DNA from: JAJEEA01 sp965243615
GTDB taxonomy: Bacteria > Acidobacteriota > Vicinamibacteria > Vicinamibacterales > UBA8438
Assembly (NCBI GenBank): GCA_965243615.1
Contig: CBDEVO010000003.1
Coordinates: 1,736,001 to 1,800,000 of the forward strand
Reading direction: 5' to 3'
Length of the DNA: 64,000 nucleotides
In this document: positions 8,587 through 17,558 of the stretch, one piece after another
Numbering within the stretch: position 1 is the first letter of the stretch
Layout of the letters: every line of letters starts with the position of its first letter
Position numbers and translations under genes: made by a program
Notes under the pieces: model-generated
Told to the model about the DNA's origin: nothing
Seen by the model: only the letters and a program-made list of their open reading frames with translations
Database searches by the model: none

Positions 8587-9933
8587 TCAGATGAGCCCTA
8601 CGGTCCAGAGCACGTATACCACGACCATTGCGGTGACGCCGTTGACGAAGGTGACGCCGCCGTAGGACAGCAGGGCCGACTTGAGGGGCATGCGGGACAG
8701 CGACGCGCAGACCCAGAAGTAGCTCGAGTTCACGTACTTGATGATCATGGAGCCGGCCGCGCCCGCCAGCATCGTCGCCTCGGGGCTCAACCCCAGGGTG
8801 TCCATCATCGGGGCGGCGACCGAGGCGGCGGTGATGACCCCGACCGTCGTCGACCCCGTGATCATGTTGCCGGCCACCCCGAGCACGAACGGCAGGAAGA
8901 TCGCGGGCAGGCCGGTGGCGGCGACGGCCTGGGCGATGGCGTCGACGGCGGGCGTCTCCCGCAGGATCTGGCTCAGGGCGCCGCCGAGCCCGGTCACCAT
9001 GATGATCATCGCCGACGCGCGCAGGGCGTCCTCTATCCACTGGCCGGTGCGCGCCTTCGCCTGGTCCGCCTTCGTGTTCCGGTAGGCGAGCAGCACCCCG
9101 ATGCCGAGCGCCACGACCGGCCACCCGAGATAGCGCATGGCCGCGTTGACGAGGTGGTCTTCCGGCAGCGCGAACGCAGTCACGCTCTGGCCGGCGATGA
9201 GGCCGAGGGGAATCAGGATGGGGGCATAGGCCCGCCACGTCGACGGCAGCTCCGACGCGCGCCCCTGCTCGATGAACGACTGCCCGACGAACTCGCGGGA
9301 CGGCGGCGACTCGATGTGGGGCCCCGCGAGGCGGGCGAAGGCCCAGCCCGCGAGCGAGGCGATGAGGGTGACGATGCCCCCGTAGAGGATGACCTGGCCG
9401 ATGTCGGCGCCGACGAGGGCGACGGCGGCCAGCGGCCCCGGCGTCGGGGGGACCATGGCGTGGGTGAGCTGCATCGCCCCCACGAGGCCGGTCGCCATCA
9501 CGCTCATGTTGAGGCCGCTGTTGAGGGCGGCCGAGTGCACGAGGGGGTTGAGGATGAGGTAGCCGACGTCGGAGAAGATGGCGAGGCCGATGACGAAGCC
9601 GCTCAGGGTGAGGGCCAGCGGCATCCGCTTCTCGCCCACCCACCGGATCATCGATTCGGTGATCCGTTCGATGCCCCCGGTATGCTTGAGGGCCTCGGCG
9701 AGGATCGACCCGAGCACGATGACCACCGCGATGCCCTGGATGGTCCGGCCGAAGCCCTGCTCGAAGGCGTCGATGAACGCCTGGACGTCCATGCCGGGAA
9801 TCAGCGCGAACAGCGCGATGGGCACGAGCAGGGCGATGAAGACGTGCCAGTTGTAGCGGGTGATCAGCAGGAAGAGCAGCGCGACCACGGCGACGAGGCC
9901 GGCGATGGCGATGAACGCGCTTTCGGTGATCAT
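8587..9933 (-). CDS. GntP-family permease (gluconate:H+ symporter type)
   Basis: A 448-residue inner-membrane transporter with about 12 hydrophobic segments. It shows the GntP family features: the N-terminal LVAVVALLFLLITRY, the loop LKHTGGIERI, and the conserved THAMVPPTPGP motif at about residues 160-170. Members import gluconate or other sugar acids and hydroxy acids with protons. It is the same strand as the frameshifted alpha-hydroxy-acid oxidase downstream, with 180 bases between, so a shared hydroxy-acid function is possible but unproven. The start at 9933 is divergent from the aspartate kinase gene. Family certain, substrate not. Confidence 0.9.
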   Translation of the reverse strand: MITESAFIAIAGLVAVVALLFLLITRYNWHVFIALLVPIALFALIPGMDVQAFIDAFEQGFGRTIQGIAVVIVLGSILAEALKHTGGIERITESMIRWVGEKRMPLALTLSGFVIGLAIFSDVGYLILNPLVHSAALNSGLNMSVMATGLVGAMQLTHAMVPPTPGPLAAVALVGADIGQVILYGGIVTLIASLAGWAFARLAGPHIESPPSREFVGQSFIEQGRASELPSTWRAYAPILIPLGLIAGQSVTAFALPEDHLVNAAMRYLGWPVVALGIGVLLAYRNTKADQAKARTGQWIEDALRASAMIIMVTGLGGALSQILRETPAVDAIAQAVAATGLPAIFLPFVLGVAGNMITGSTTVGVITAASVAAPMMDTLGLSPEATMLAGAAGSMIIKYVNSSYFWVCASLSRMPLKSALLSYGGVTFVNGVTAMVVVYVLWTVGLI

Positions 9934-10017
9934 GGTCTGTGAGCCTCGGCCGGAAGCCGTGGCCCGATCCTATATCAGCCCGGCCGGGTCCGGCATGACC
10001 CGCCGCGGAACGGCGCC

Positions 10018-11382
10018 ATGATCGTGATGAAGTTCGGCGGCAGCTCGCTGGCGACCAGCGACGCGTTGACCCGCGTGGCCGGGTTGATTGGCGACCGTGC
10101 GGCGTATGCGCCGGTGGTGGTGGTGTCGGCGATGGGGCGGACCACGGACGGTCTCGTGGCCGCCGCCGATCTCGCCGCGCATGGCGAGCTGGCGGGCGCC
10201 CGCGCGCGCGTCGCGGCCATACGCGACGACCTGCTGGCGGCAACGGCGCCGGTCCTGGCCGACGTGGCGGGTCTCGAGCGCCTCGTCGACGCGCACTGCG
10301 ACGAGCTGGACCGCACGCTGGCCGAGCTCGCCGCCGGGGACGAGGGGGCGCGCCCGAGGCTGACGGACGCCGCGCTCTCCCACGGGGAGCGCATCTCCAG
10401 CCTCGTGATGGCGCGGCTGCTCGTCCAGCGCGGCCTCGACGCGGTGCACGTGGACGCGCGCGACGTGGTGGTGACCGACGATCGTTTCACCGAGGCGGCG
10501 CCGTTGTTCGGACCGACGAACGAGCGGCTCGAGCGGCTGGTCCGGCCGCACGGGACGACGGGTCGGGTGGCGGTGATGGGCGGGTTCATCGGACAGACGG
10601 CGGACGGCCGCCCGTCGACGCTCGGGCGCGGCGGCTCCGACTTCAGCGCCTCCATCGTCGGCGCCGGCATCGGGGCCGACGAGATTCAGATCTGGACCGA
10701 CGTCGACGGGGTCATGACCGCGGACCCGTCGGTGGTCCCCGACGCGCGGCCTCTGCCCCGGCTCTCGTTCGCCGAGGCGTCCGAGCTGGCCTACTTCGGC
10801 GGCCGCGTGCTGCATCCCCGCACGGTGCTGCCCGCCGTCGAACGGGACATCCCGGTGCGGGTGCTGAACTCGCGGAAGCCCGAGGTCGACGGCACCCTCA
10901 TCGTCGCCGCGTGCCCGCCGTCGGACCTCACCGTCAAGTCCATCGCCTACAAGGAGGGCATCACCGTCATCGACGTCCGGTCGACCCGGATGCTCATGGC
11001 CCACGGGTTCCTCGCCGCCATCTTCGAGGTCTTCGACCGGCTCGAGACCGCCGTCGACGTGGTGTCTACGTCCGAGGTCGCGGTATCGCTGACCATCGAC
11101 CGCACCCACCGGCTCGCCGACCTCGTGGGCGAGCTGCGGCGCATCGCCGACGTGCAGCACACCGGCGGGCAGGCCATCGTCTGTCTCGTGGGCGAGGCGA
11201 TCCGCGACACGCCGGGGGTCGGTGCGACCGCCTTCACCGCCCTGCGGTCGATCAACGTCCGCATGGTGTCGCAGGGCAGCGCCCGCACCAACTTCAGCCT
11301 CGTCATCGACGAGAGGGACGTGCCCGCCGCGGTGCGCGCCCTGCACGCCGCGTTCTTCGAGGCGCAAGGGGAGGGAGAGTGA
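10018..11382 (+). CDS. lysC: aspartate kinase
   Basis: Phosphorylates aspartate, the first step to lysine, threonine and methionine. The 454-residue monofunctional enzyme starts MIVMKFGGSSLA with the family KFGGSS motif. It has the SHGERIS substrate motif at about 120-126, LGRGGSDFSA at about 202-211, the WTDVDGVMTADP motif at about 226-237, and two ACT domains in the last 150 residues (ITVIDVRS and INVRMVSQGSARTN). The length and GRGGSD motif fit the lysine-sensitive LysC class without a homoserine dehydrogenase domain. No other amino-acid gene adjoins it. The start follows the GntP promoter region divergently. Confidence 0.9.
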   Translation: MIVMKFGGSSLATSDALTRVAGLIGDRAAYAPVVVVSAMGRTTDGLVAAADLAAHGELAGARARVAAIRDDLLAATAPVLADVAGLERLVDAHCDELDRTLAELAAGDEGARPRLTDAALSHGERISSLVMARLLVQRGLDAVHVDARDVVVTDDRFTEAAPLFGPTNERLERLVRPHGTTGRVAVMGGFIGQTADGRPSTLGRGGSDFSASIVGAGIGADEIQIWTDVDGVMTADPSVVPDARPLPRLSFAEASELAYFGGRVLHPRTVLPAVERDIPVRVLNSRKPEVDGTLIVAACPPSDLTVKSIAYKEGITVIDVRSTRMLMAHGFLAAIFEVFDRLETAVDVVSTSEVAVSLTIDRTHRLADLVGELRRIADVQHTGGQAIVCLVGEAIRDTPGVGATAFTALRSINVRMVSQGSARTNFSLVIDERDVPAAVRALHAAFFEAQGEGE

Positions 11383-11421
11383 ACGAGCGCGTCATGCGGG
11401 AGCGGTGCCGCGACAGTCCTG

Positions 11422-11655
11422 TCACGTGGCGCCGGCTCCGGCCGGCGCGTCCCAGAGGAAGGCGAGCTTCCTGCCGCTCGTCGCGCAGTCCCGCAGGTAC
11501 AGGTTGATGAGTGTCTGGTATGGGATGCCGGTCTCGCTCGACAGGTTCTTGAAGTAGTCGACGGTGTCCTGATCGAGTCGGATCGTCACCTGTCGCTTCA
11601 GCCGCTTCACGTACGGATTCCGTCGCCCCGCCGAGAAGTCGTAGTGTTCTCTCAT
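11422..11655 (-). CDS. brnA: BrnA-family antitoxin
   Basis: A 77-residue protein with the BrnA core RQVTIRLDQDTVDYFKNLS followed by GIPYQTLINLYLRDC, a ribbon-helix-helix type DNA-binding fold. BrnA neutralises the RNase BrnT and represses the operon. Its ATG (1653-1655 of the 11-kb region) overlaps the BrnT stop by four bases, giving the standard toxin-first brnTA order. A palindrome upstream of brnT is its likely operator. Confidence 0.9.
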   Translation of the reverse strand: MREHYDFSAGRRNPYVKRLKRQVTIRLDQDTVDYFKNLSSETGIPYQTLINLYLRDCATSGRKLAFLWDAPAGAGAT

Positions 11656-11948
11656 CGCCTCACCCTGTGCCGGTACGCCTGCCGCTCGGCTTGATTGGCC
11701 TTGCGGGCCGAGATGATGCGGATGACGTCGCCCTCCGCTCGCACACAGTGACAGACCACCAGGATCCGCGCGACGTCACTGAGCCCCAACAGGATGAACC
11801 GTTCTTCCGATCGCGACGCGTCGGGATCGGGGATCAGGATCGCGAATTCGTCGAAGAACACCGACCGGGCCTCCTCGAAGGAAACACGGTGCTTGCGCCG
11901 ATTCTGCGCGTTCTTTCGTTCGTCCCACTCGAAACGGAAATCGGCCAA
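11652..11948 (-). CDS. brnT: BrnT-family RNase toxin
   Basis: BrnT toxins are small RelE-fold ribonucleases that stop translation. The product begins FRFEWDERKNAQNRRKH and continues VSFEEARSVFFDEFAILIPDPD and EERFILLGLS, all family hallmarks. The closing IISARKANQAERQAY carries the usual C-terminal Arg/Tyr cluster. No ATG exists in frame; I place the start at the TTG at 11948, which gives LADFRFEWD, one turn longer than typical BrnT. The 98-residue length is normal, so the module looks intact. It is followed by brnA with an ATGA overlap. Confidence 0.85.
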   Translation of the reverse strand: MADFRFEWDERKNAQNRRKHRVSFEEARSVFFDEFAILIPDPDASRSEERFILLGLSDVARILVVCHCVRAEGDVIRIISARKANQAERQAYRHRVRR

Positions 11949-11962
11949 CCCGAGCAGCGTAT

Positions 11963-11977
11963 AACTACATTGTAGTT
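11963..11977 (-). promoter_or_regulatory. palindromic operator of brnTA
   Basis: The 15-base sequence AACTACATTGTAGTT has perfect seven-base arms around one central base and lies 14 bases upstream of the proposed brnT start. It is unusually AT-rich for this genome. BrnA-type antitoxins bind such inverted repeats to repress their own operon. Confidence 0.7.
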
Positions 11978-12010
11978 GAATGCAAGGTGGTTCGGGACGG
12001 CCGGCGAGCT

Positions 12011-12979
12011 TTATCGCCAGTCGTCGATGACGAACAGGCCGGCCCGATGGTAGCCGGGCTCGTGCGGGCGATGCATGCACACGCCCTGGATGACCGTGCG
12101 GAAGCCGGCCGATCGCAGCGCACGGTAGGCCTCGACGCGGGCGAGGCTGACGCCGGCGTCGAGGTGGGCGAGGCGGCGGGACGCGGCCAGGGACAGGCAG
12201 GCGGCCAGCAGTCGCTCGAAGCGTTCGGCCGAGCCCGGCCCGGGCCGCGCCGCCCCGAACTTCACGTAGCAGCGCCCGGCCCCGGCCTCGGTGCCGGCGC
12301 CGCAGTGGCAGACCGCGAAGCCGTCCGGGCGGCCGGGGTCCCCGAGCAGCACCGTGTCGCCCAGCGACTGGCCGGCCGCCGCCTCGATCTCGCGCGTGAG
12401 GTCGAGCCCGTCGTGGAGCAGGGCGGAGAGGCGACGGCAGGCGTCGAGCACGGCCGGCCGGTCGGCGGGGGCGACCTCGGAGTACAGGCGGGCCGGGGGT
12501 CGGCCGGGGGACTCCGACACCGGCCTGGACATGACCGCCGTCAGGTAGCGGGGCCAGAACCCGAACTTCTGGTAGAGCCCCACGTGCTTCGGGCTGTGGG
12601 GGAAGGTGAACAGCCCCGCGTGGGTGACGCCCCAGGCCGCGAACAGGTCGAGGGTCGGCTCGAGCAGGCGCGAGGCGACGCCGCGGTCCCAGCGGTCCGG
12701 GGCGACCGTGAGGGGACCGAAGCACCCCACGCTGCCCCACCGGGTCACGAGGTTCGAGCCGACGACCTCGCCGTCCATGAGCGCGGTGAACGCCGCGGAA
12801 GGGTCCGCCCGCCACCGCGACCGCACGAAGTCCCGGTCCGCCATGAAGCGGGAGGGGTCGGCGGCCCCGAGGAACTCGCCGAACGCGCGCTGCATGATGC
12901 GGGCCGCGGCGGGCAGGTCCGGCTCGCGCAGGGCCCGCACCTCGATGTCCGGCCCGCCGGGCCTCCGTCCTTCCGTCAT
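12011..12979 (-). CDS. GNAT-family N-acetyltransferase
   Basis: A 322-residue protein whose first half is a GNAT acyltransferase domain: IEVRALREPDLPAAARIM, then the acetyl-CoA strand GCFGPLTVAPDRWDRGVASRLL at about 90-112 (the R/Q-x-x-G-x-G/A loop is DRGVAS), and GLYQKFGFWPRYL. The second half looks like another, degenerate GNAT-like domain ending GVCMHRPHEPGY. Such two-domain proteins are common, with unknown acceptors. ATG at 12979 lies within a GAAGG-rich leader. It is divergent from the acyl-CoA dehydrogenase gene. Confidence 0.85.
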   Translation of the reverse strand: MTEGRRPGGPDIEVRALREPDLPAAARIMQRAFGEFLGAADPSRFMADRDFVRSRWRADPSAAFTALMDGEVVGSNLVTRWGSVGCFGPLTVAPDRWDRGVASRLLEPTLDLFAAWGVTHAGLFTFPHSPKHVGLYQKFGFWPRYLTAVMSRPVSESPGRPPARLYSEVAPADRPAVLDACRRLSALLHDGLDLTREIEAAAGQSLGDTVLLGDPGRPDGFAVCHCGAGTEAGAGRCYVKFGAARPGPGSAERFERLLAACLSLAASRRLAHLDAGVSLARVEAYRALRSAGFRTVIQGVCMHRPHEPGYHRAGLFVIDDWR

Positions 12980-13227
12980 CGTCGGCCTCCTTCCCCGGCG
13001 TTGACGCGCCGGGTCCCCGCGACGGCCCGCGATAGAATGAGTGACCTTGCGTTCCTTGGTGAGGGTGGGCGTCCAATCGCAGCGCCCTTCGCGGGCCGTC
13101 GGACCATGATGACATCGCGGCCGGTCGTTTCCATTTCCGTGCGTGCCGCGGGCCCCTGTCCCGCGCGGCCCCCCGGCGCGAGCGTCGCGACGTTGCGGTG
13201 CCGATCCGCCCCTGCGCGCCTTGACCC

Positions 13228-14403
13228 ATGACCCAGACCAGTCTTCTCCGGCGCATGGCCGACTTCGACCTGAGCGACACCCAGCGGCAGGTGCGGACGG
13301 CGGTGCGCGAGTTCGCCGAACGAGAGATCCTGCCCACCGTCGAGCAGAACGAGCGGGACGGGCGCTATCCCCGCGAGCTCATCGCCCGGCTGGCTCCCCT
13401 GGGCTACCTCGCGCCGCTCATTCCCGAGGAGTACGGCGGCTCGTTCAGCGACGTGGTGACCTACGGCATCGTCTGCGAGGAGCTCGCCCGCGTCGACTGG
13501 GTGGTCGCCTCCGCGGTGTCGGTCGCCAACTCGCTGGTGGGCAGCGTGATCCTCAAGTTCGGGACCCCGGCGCAGCGGCAGCGGTGGCTCCCGCCGCTCG
13601 CGGCCGGCGAGATCCTGGCCTCGGCCTGTCTCACGGAGCCCGGCGGCGGCACCGACCTCGCGTCCCTGCGCACCCGGGCCCGCGCCGTCGACGACGGCTG
13701 GACGCTCGCCGGCAGCAAGGTCTTCATCTCCCACGCGGCCGAGGCCGGGGTGTTTCTCGTGCCCGCGACCGTCGACCCCGAGCGGGGGCATCGCGGGGTC
13801 ACCATGTTCCTCGTCGAGCCCTCGGCGCCGGGCATCGAGATCGCCCCCCTGCCGATGCGCACCCTGCAGCGCGACAACATCGCCGAGGTCCACTTCTCGG
13901 ACGTGCGGGTGGGCGGCGACGCGCTTCTCGGCGAGGTGGGACGGGGGTTCCCGATTCTCGGCTCGGCCCTCGACACCGGGCGGTTCTCGGTGGCGGCCCG
14001 GTGCGTGGGCCAGGCGCAGCGCGCCATCGACCTGACGCTGCCCTACGCGGGCGAGCGCCGCGCGTTCGGGCAGGCGATCGGCGAGTTCCAGATGGTGCAG
14101 CAGAAGATCGCCGACATGATCTGCCGGACCGAAGCGGCGCGGGCCCTCGTCTACCGGCTGGGCCGGATGAAGGACGCGGGGGTGGAGCGGTGCTCGATGG
14201 AGGCGTCGATGGCCAAGCTCACCGCGAGCGAGGCGGCCACGCGGAATGCGCTCGACGCCATCCAGATCTTCGGGGGCTACGGGTTCTCGGCCGAGTACGA
14301 GGTCGGCCGGCTGCTGCTCGAGGCCAAGACCCTCGAGGTCGGCGAAGGGACCAGCGAGCTCCATCGCAAGCTGATCGCCGAGTTCAGCCTGGGGCTGCGC
14401 TGA
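13228..14403 (+). CDS. acyl-CoA dehydrogenase (MCAD-type catalytic Glu)
   Basis: FAD enzyme that inserts a trans double bond next to an acyl-CoA thioester. The 391-residue chain has the three usual domains: an N-terminal helical part, the beta domain with ACLTEPGGGTD, and a C-terminal helical part with YAGERRAFGQAIGEFQ and IFGGYGFSAEY. The catalytic base is Glu373 in VGEGTSELHR, the position used by medium-chain enzymes. The IVD-type position reads DTGRFSVAA and has no Glu. A start at the second Met (13258) is possible. It stands alone, with no electron-transfer flavoprotein genes in the window. Confidence 0.9.
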   Translation: MTQTSLLRRMADFDLSDTQRQVRTAVREFAEREILPTVEQNERDGRYPRELIARLAPLGYLAPLIPEEYGGSFSDVVTYGIVCEELARVDWVVASAVSVANSLVGSVILKFGTPAQRQRWLPPLAAGEILASACLTEPGGGTDLASLRTRARAVDDGWTLAGSKVFISHAAEAGVFLVPATVDPERGHRGVTMFLVEPSAPGIEIAPLPMRTLQRDNIAEVHFSDVRVGGDALLGEVGRGFPILGSALDTGRFSVAARCVGQAQRAIDLTLPYAGERRAFGQAIGEFQMVQQKIADMICRTEAARALVYRLGRMKDAGVERCSMEASMAKLTASEAATRNALDAIQIFGGYGFSAEYEVGRLLLEAKTLEVGEGTSELHRKLIAEFSLGLR

Positions 14404-14501
14404 CGTCCGCGCGGCGCCGCGTCCGCCGCGTCCACCGCGCCGGGTGGAGGGCCGGCGGACGCCGTTCCCGTGAATACCGGTCCTTCGTCTGCGTATGAGT
14501 C

Positions 14502-14882
14502 ATGACGATGCGACACGAGGAGGCGGCGGCCGGGTCGTTGCCGAGGGTGCCCGCCCGGGTGTCGCGGGCGGTGCGAGTGTTCTTCTCCATCGCCGCCGCG
14601 ATGGTCGGGCTCGGGGCGGCGGTGGTGTGGCTGGGGCCGATCCTGGTCAGGCAGGTCGTCCGGCTGCTGAACTTCTCGGTGCAGGGATTCGTCTGGATCG
14701 TTGGCGGGCTCGAGCAGGGCCTCGACGTCTGGAGCCTCGCCGCGGAGATTGCGCGGGCGATCGGCGCCGGCCTGGCCACGCCGGGGGTCGGGGCGGGTAT
14801 CGTCCTCATCGAGATCGTCGGGGTCGCGGCGCTCTACGCGCTGCACAGGCTGTTGTCGAACGACAAAGGGGCGGGGCGATGA
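14502..14882 (+). CDS. small two-helix membrane protein
   Basis: A 126-residue protein with two predicted membrane segments (about residues 26-47 and 93-113) separated by an amphipathic stretch. I do not recognise a family. Its TGA overlaps the ATG of the next gene (ATGA), so the two are translated together and probably act together at the membrane. Confidence 0.7.
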   Translation: MTMRHEEAAAGSLPRVPARVSRAVRVFFSIAAAMVGLGAAVVWLGPILVRQVVRLLNFSVQGFVWIVGGLEQGLDVWSLAAEIARAIGAGLATPGVGAGIVLIEIVGVAALYALHRLLSNDKGAGR

Positions 14883-16522
14883 ACAGGGGTACCGTCGGAC
14901 GGGGCGCAACGCCCCTGGCCTCACGGACCGGTCGACCTCGGCGGGGCGCCTGCCTCGGGCTCATCGGTGTGCTCGCGGCGGGAGCGCCGCTGCTCGCGCA
15001 GCCTCCCGGGACCGAGGGGTTGCGGGAAGAGGTGGAGGCCGGGTATCGGGTGATCGCGACGAGCGGCGGCATCGGGCTGCTGCCGCTCGACGACGGGGGC
15101 GTCGCGTTGATCGAGCTCCGGGGCGAGGCCGTCTACATCGACGGCGACGGCCCGTTGAGCGTGCAGGGGCTGACCGACGCGCTCGGCGGCGCCGCCGCTC
15201 CGCTGCTCCGGTTGCGGCGTCTCGACGCGGAGCGGCAGCGTTCCGTCCTGGGGCTGCCGGCGGCGGCCGCCGCCGGGGAAGGCACGGCCGCCGTCCCCGA
15301 TGACGAGGCCGCTGCCGCCGACGACGCCGATGAAACGGCGCTCGGCGGTGCCGTCGCCGCCGCCGATGACGCGGCCACGCCCGACGAGGCCGCCGCAGAC
15401 GCCGAGGAGATGGTTGCGGCCGACGATGCCGAGCTCCCGGCCGTCGAAGCCGGCGCCGCCGCCGCACCCGGGGCGGCTCCGGCGGCCCCCCGCGGGCCTC
15501 CGGCCCCACCTGCCCCTCCTGCCCCTCCTGCCCCACCTGCCCCTCCGGCCCCACCTGCCCCTCCCGGGGCGGATCGTCAGCGCCGCACCGTGCGCGGCGA
15601 CATCGTGCGCTTCGGCGGGTACGTTCACGTGCCCGCCGACGAGCGCTTGTCCGGCGACGTGGTCCTGATCGGAGGCAGGCTGCGGGTGGACGGAGAGGTC
15701 ACCCGGGACGTCGTCGTGATCGGCGGGTCGGCCGAGTTCGGACCCGAGGCCGTGGTCCGGCGCAACGTCACCGTCGTCGGCGGCCGCGTGACGCGGCATC
15801 CCGACGCGCGTTTCGAGCGGGAGCTGAACGAGGTCGGCTTCGGAGGGCTCGACCTGAACCTGGGCGGTTTCGAGAACGGGTTCTGGTGGCCGCGCCCGAG
15901 GGCGTTCTACCGCTCGTCGAGCGACCTGATGGAGACGTTCGTCCGGTTCGCGTTTCTCGGTCTGCTCGGGTCGGTGGTGCTGCTGGTCGCGTCCGGCAGC
16001 GCGCGCCGCGTGGCCGACCGGGTGACCCGGGAGCCGGTCAAGGCCGGGGTCGTCGGGTTCTGCGCCCAGCTTCTGTTCCTCCCCCTGTTGATCATCGGGA
16101 GCGTGGTGCTCGTCATCACCCTCATCGGCATCCCGTTGCTGGCGCTGATGCCGCTGGTCGTGGTCGCGGCCCTGGTGGTCCTCCTGCTCGGATTCACCGG
16201 CGTCGTCCAGCTCGTCAGCCGGCTCTTCGCCCGGGGGCAGAGGTCCGACCTCGTGCTGTTCTGGGTCGGCCTGGTGCTGTTGATGGCCCCCGCGCTCTTC
16301 GGCGACGCGCTGGACATGATCGGCGGGCCGTTCCGCTTCTTCGCGGTGATCCTCGGGGTGACCGGCTTCCTGGTCGAGTACCTGGCCTGGACCGCGGGCT
16401 CCGGGGCCGTCATCCTGAACTGGTTCGGGGGCGACGCGGCGGTCGCGGCGGGGCCGCCGCCGCCCATCCCGCCCCAGGCTTCGCCGTCGCCGCCCCTGCC
16501 GCCGCCCGCGAGTCCCGCCTGA
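14879..16522 (+). CDS. membrane protein with bactofilin-like helix and Pro-rich linker
   Basis: A 547-residue protein. After a signal-like segment (GLIGVLAAGAPLLAQ) come about 90 residues of soluble domain, then 100 residues rich in Ala/Asp/Glu. A run of about seven APP units follows near residue 210. Next is a repeated beta-helix of the polymer-forming type, where units such as GDVVLIGGRLRV, RDVVVIGGSAEF and RNVTVVGGRVTR recur every 15-20 residues. The C-terminal 200 residues contain about four membrane helices, and the chain ends in another proline-rich tail. The layout suggests an envelope scaffold anchored in the inner membrane. It is coupled by an ATGA overlap to the small membrane protein upstream. 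Confidence 0.75.
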   Translation: MNRGTVGRGATPLASRTGRPRRGACLGLIGVLAAGAPLLAQPPGTEGLREEVEAGYRVIATSGGIGLLPLDDGGVALIELRGEAVYIDGDGPLSVQGLTDALGGAAAPLLRLRRLDAERQRSVLGLPAAAAAGEGTAAVPDDEAAAADDADETALGGAVAAADDAATPDEAAADAEEMVAADDAELPAVEAGAAAAPGAAPAAPRGPPAPPAPPAPPAPPAPPAPPAPPGADRQRRTVRGDIVRFGGYVHVPADERLSGDVVLIGGRLRVDGEVTRDVVVIGGSAEFGPEAVVRRNVTVVGGRVTRHPDARFERELNEVGFGGLDLNLGGFENGFWWPRPRAFYRSSSDLMETFVRFAFLGLLGSVVLLVASGSARRVADRVTREPVKAGVVGFCAQLLFLPLLIIGSVVLVITLIGIPLLALMPLVVVAALVVLLLGFTGVVQLVSRLFARGQRSDLVLFWVGLVLLMAPALFGDALDMIGGPFRFFAVILGVTGFLVEYLAWTAGSGAVILNWFGGDAAVAAGPPPPIPPQASPSPPLPPPASPA

Positions 16523-16546
16523 CCGCCCGCGGCGCGCGGCGGGCGA

Positions 16547-17095
16547 TCAGCGGCCGGGGGAGGCCGGTCCCGCCCGGACCCCGCGCAGGGACGCCCCGAA
16601 CGCCGCGTCCCAGCGGGCGATGGTGCGGGCCGGTCCCGTCAGCTTGAAGAAGTAGGGGCCGGCCGGGGTCTCCACCACCGCGGCGAGCAGCCGGAAGTCC
16701 GGCTTGTCGAAGCGCTCGGCCGCCCCCGGGCGGACCGACGCCACGTACGTGCCCGGCACGTCGAGGAGGGTGACGTCGAGCCCGTTGGCCTCGAACGCGG
16801 TCGTCGACGCGACCTCGAAGGACGAGCGGCCGTCGGGCTGCTCCATCTGGCCGACCCACCGCTGCAGGTTGGCCTCGACCGTGCCGCCGCTCCCGCCGAA
16901 GTAGAACACCACCAGCTCGCCGTCCTCGGGGTCGCCGGCGACCCTCGGCAGCCGGAACTGCGCGAACCGCATCGGCGACGCGGCGGGCTCCTCGATCCAC
17001 TCGGCCGGCGGCTCGTAGCGCAGCGCCGGCTGGGCCGCGACGGGCGCGGCGAGGGCAATGATCGCGGAGAGGCGGAGCGGCAGGGTACGAAGCAT
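16547..17095 (-). CDS. exported protein of unknown function
   Basis: A 182-residue secreted protein with a signal peptide (LPLRLSAIIALAAPVAAQ), then a mixed alpha/beta domain containing PAEWIEEPAASPMRFAQF, a glycine turn VFYFGGSGGTVEANLQRW, and a C-terminal FKLTGPARTIARWDAAF. This pattern is common to acidobacterial exported proteins with no assigned role. The start at 17095 is the only ATG before the signal peptide. It is divergent from the YjbQ gene. Confidence 0.7.
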   Translation of the reverse strand: MLRTLPLRLSAIIALAAPVAAQPALRYEPPAEWIEEPAASPMRFAQFRLPRVAGDPEDGELVVFYFGGSGGTVEANLQRWVGQMEQPDGRSSFEVASTTAFEANGLDVTLLDVPGTYVASVRPGAAERFDKPDFRLLAAVVETPAGPYFFKLTGPARTIARWDAAFGASLRGVRAGPASPGR

Positions 17096-17128
17096 GGGCG
17101 CGATCGTACCACGGCATCCGGCCGCAGT

Positions 17129-17557
17129 ATGATCCATCCGATGATCACGACGACCCGTCACCACGTGCAGACCGCCGGCCAGGGGGACGTGCACGACATC
17201 ACCGGTCTCGTGGCCCGCGTGGTGACCGAGTCCGACCTGTCGAGTGGCCTCGCGACGGCCAGCGTCGTCGGATCGACGGCGGTGGTGACCACCATCGAGT
17301 TCGAGCCGGGGGCGGTCGCGGACCTGAACCGGCTCCTCGACCGGCTCGCGCCGCGCGACGGCGACTATGCCCACCACGCGCGGTGGGGGGACGACAACGG
17401 TTCCAGCCACGTGCGGGCGGCGCTGATGGGGCCTTCTCTCACCATCCCGTTCGAGCGGGGGGAGCTGCTCCTGGGCACGTGGCAGCAGATCGTGCTGCTC
17501 GAATGCGATACGCGCCCGCGCCGGCGGCCGTTCGTCGTCCAGCTCATGGGCGAGTAG
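17129..17557 (+). CDS. YjbQ/UPF0047-family protein
   Basis: A 142-residue trimeric-fold protein of the YjbQ family; some members have weak thiamine-phosphate synthase activity, and the true role is unsettled. It shows the family core: ASVVGSTAVVTTIEFEPG, the histidine-containing YAHHARWGDDNGSSH, then GPSLTIPFERGELLLGTWQQIVLLE. The end RRRPFVVQLMG is standard. A second Met at 17141 could be the start. The stop is followed at once by an inverted copy of the intergenic repeat. Confidence 0.85.
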   Translation: MIHPMITTTRHHVQTAGQGDVHDITGLVARVVTESDLSSGLATASVVGSTAVVTTIEFEPGAVADLNRLLDRLAPRDGDYAHHARWGDDNGSSHVRAALMGPSLTIPFERGELLLGTWQQIVLLECDTRPRRRPFVVQLMGE

Positions 17558-17558
17558 G

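Noticed and set aside
7316..10243. Very long minus-strand open frame (975 codons) overlapping the GntP gene
   Set aside because: Its N-terminal two thirds are arginine/proline-rich shadow of GntP in another frame; only the part downstream of 8407 is coding, as the first portion of the frameshifted oxidase.
15500..15570. Short tandem repeat of nine bases
   Set aside because: It is the APP-coding linker in the bactofilin-like protein, in frame, so it is part of the gene and not a separate repeat element or CRISPR.
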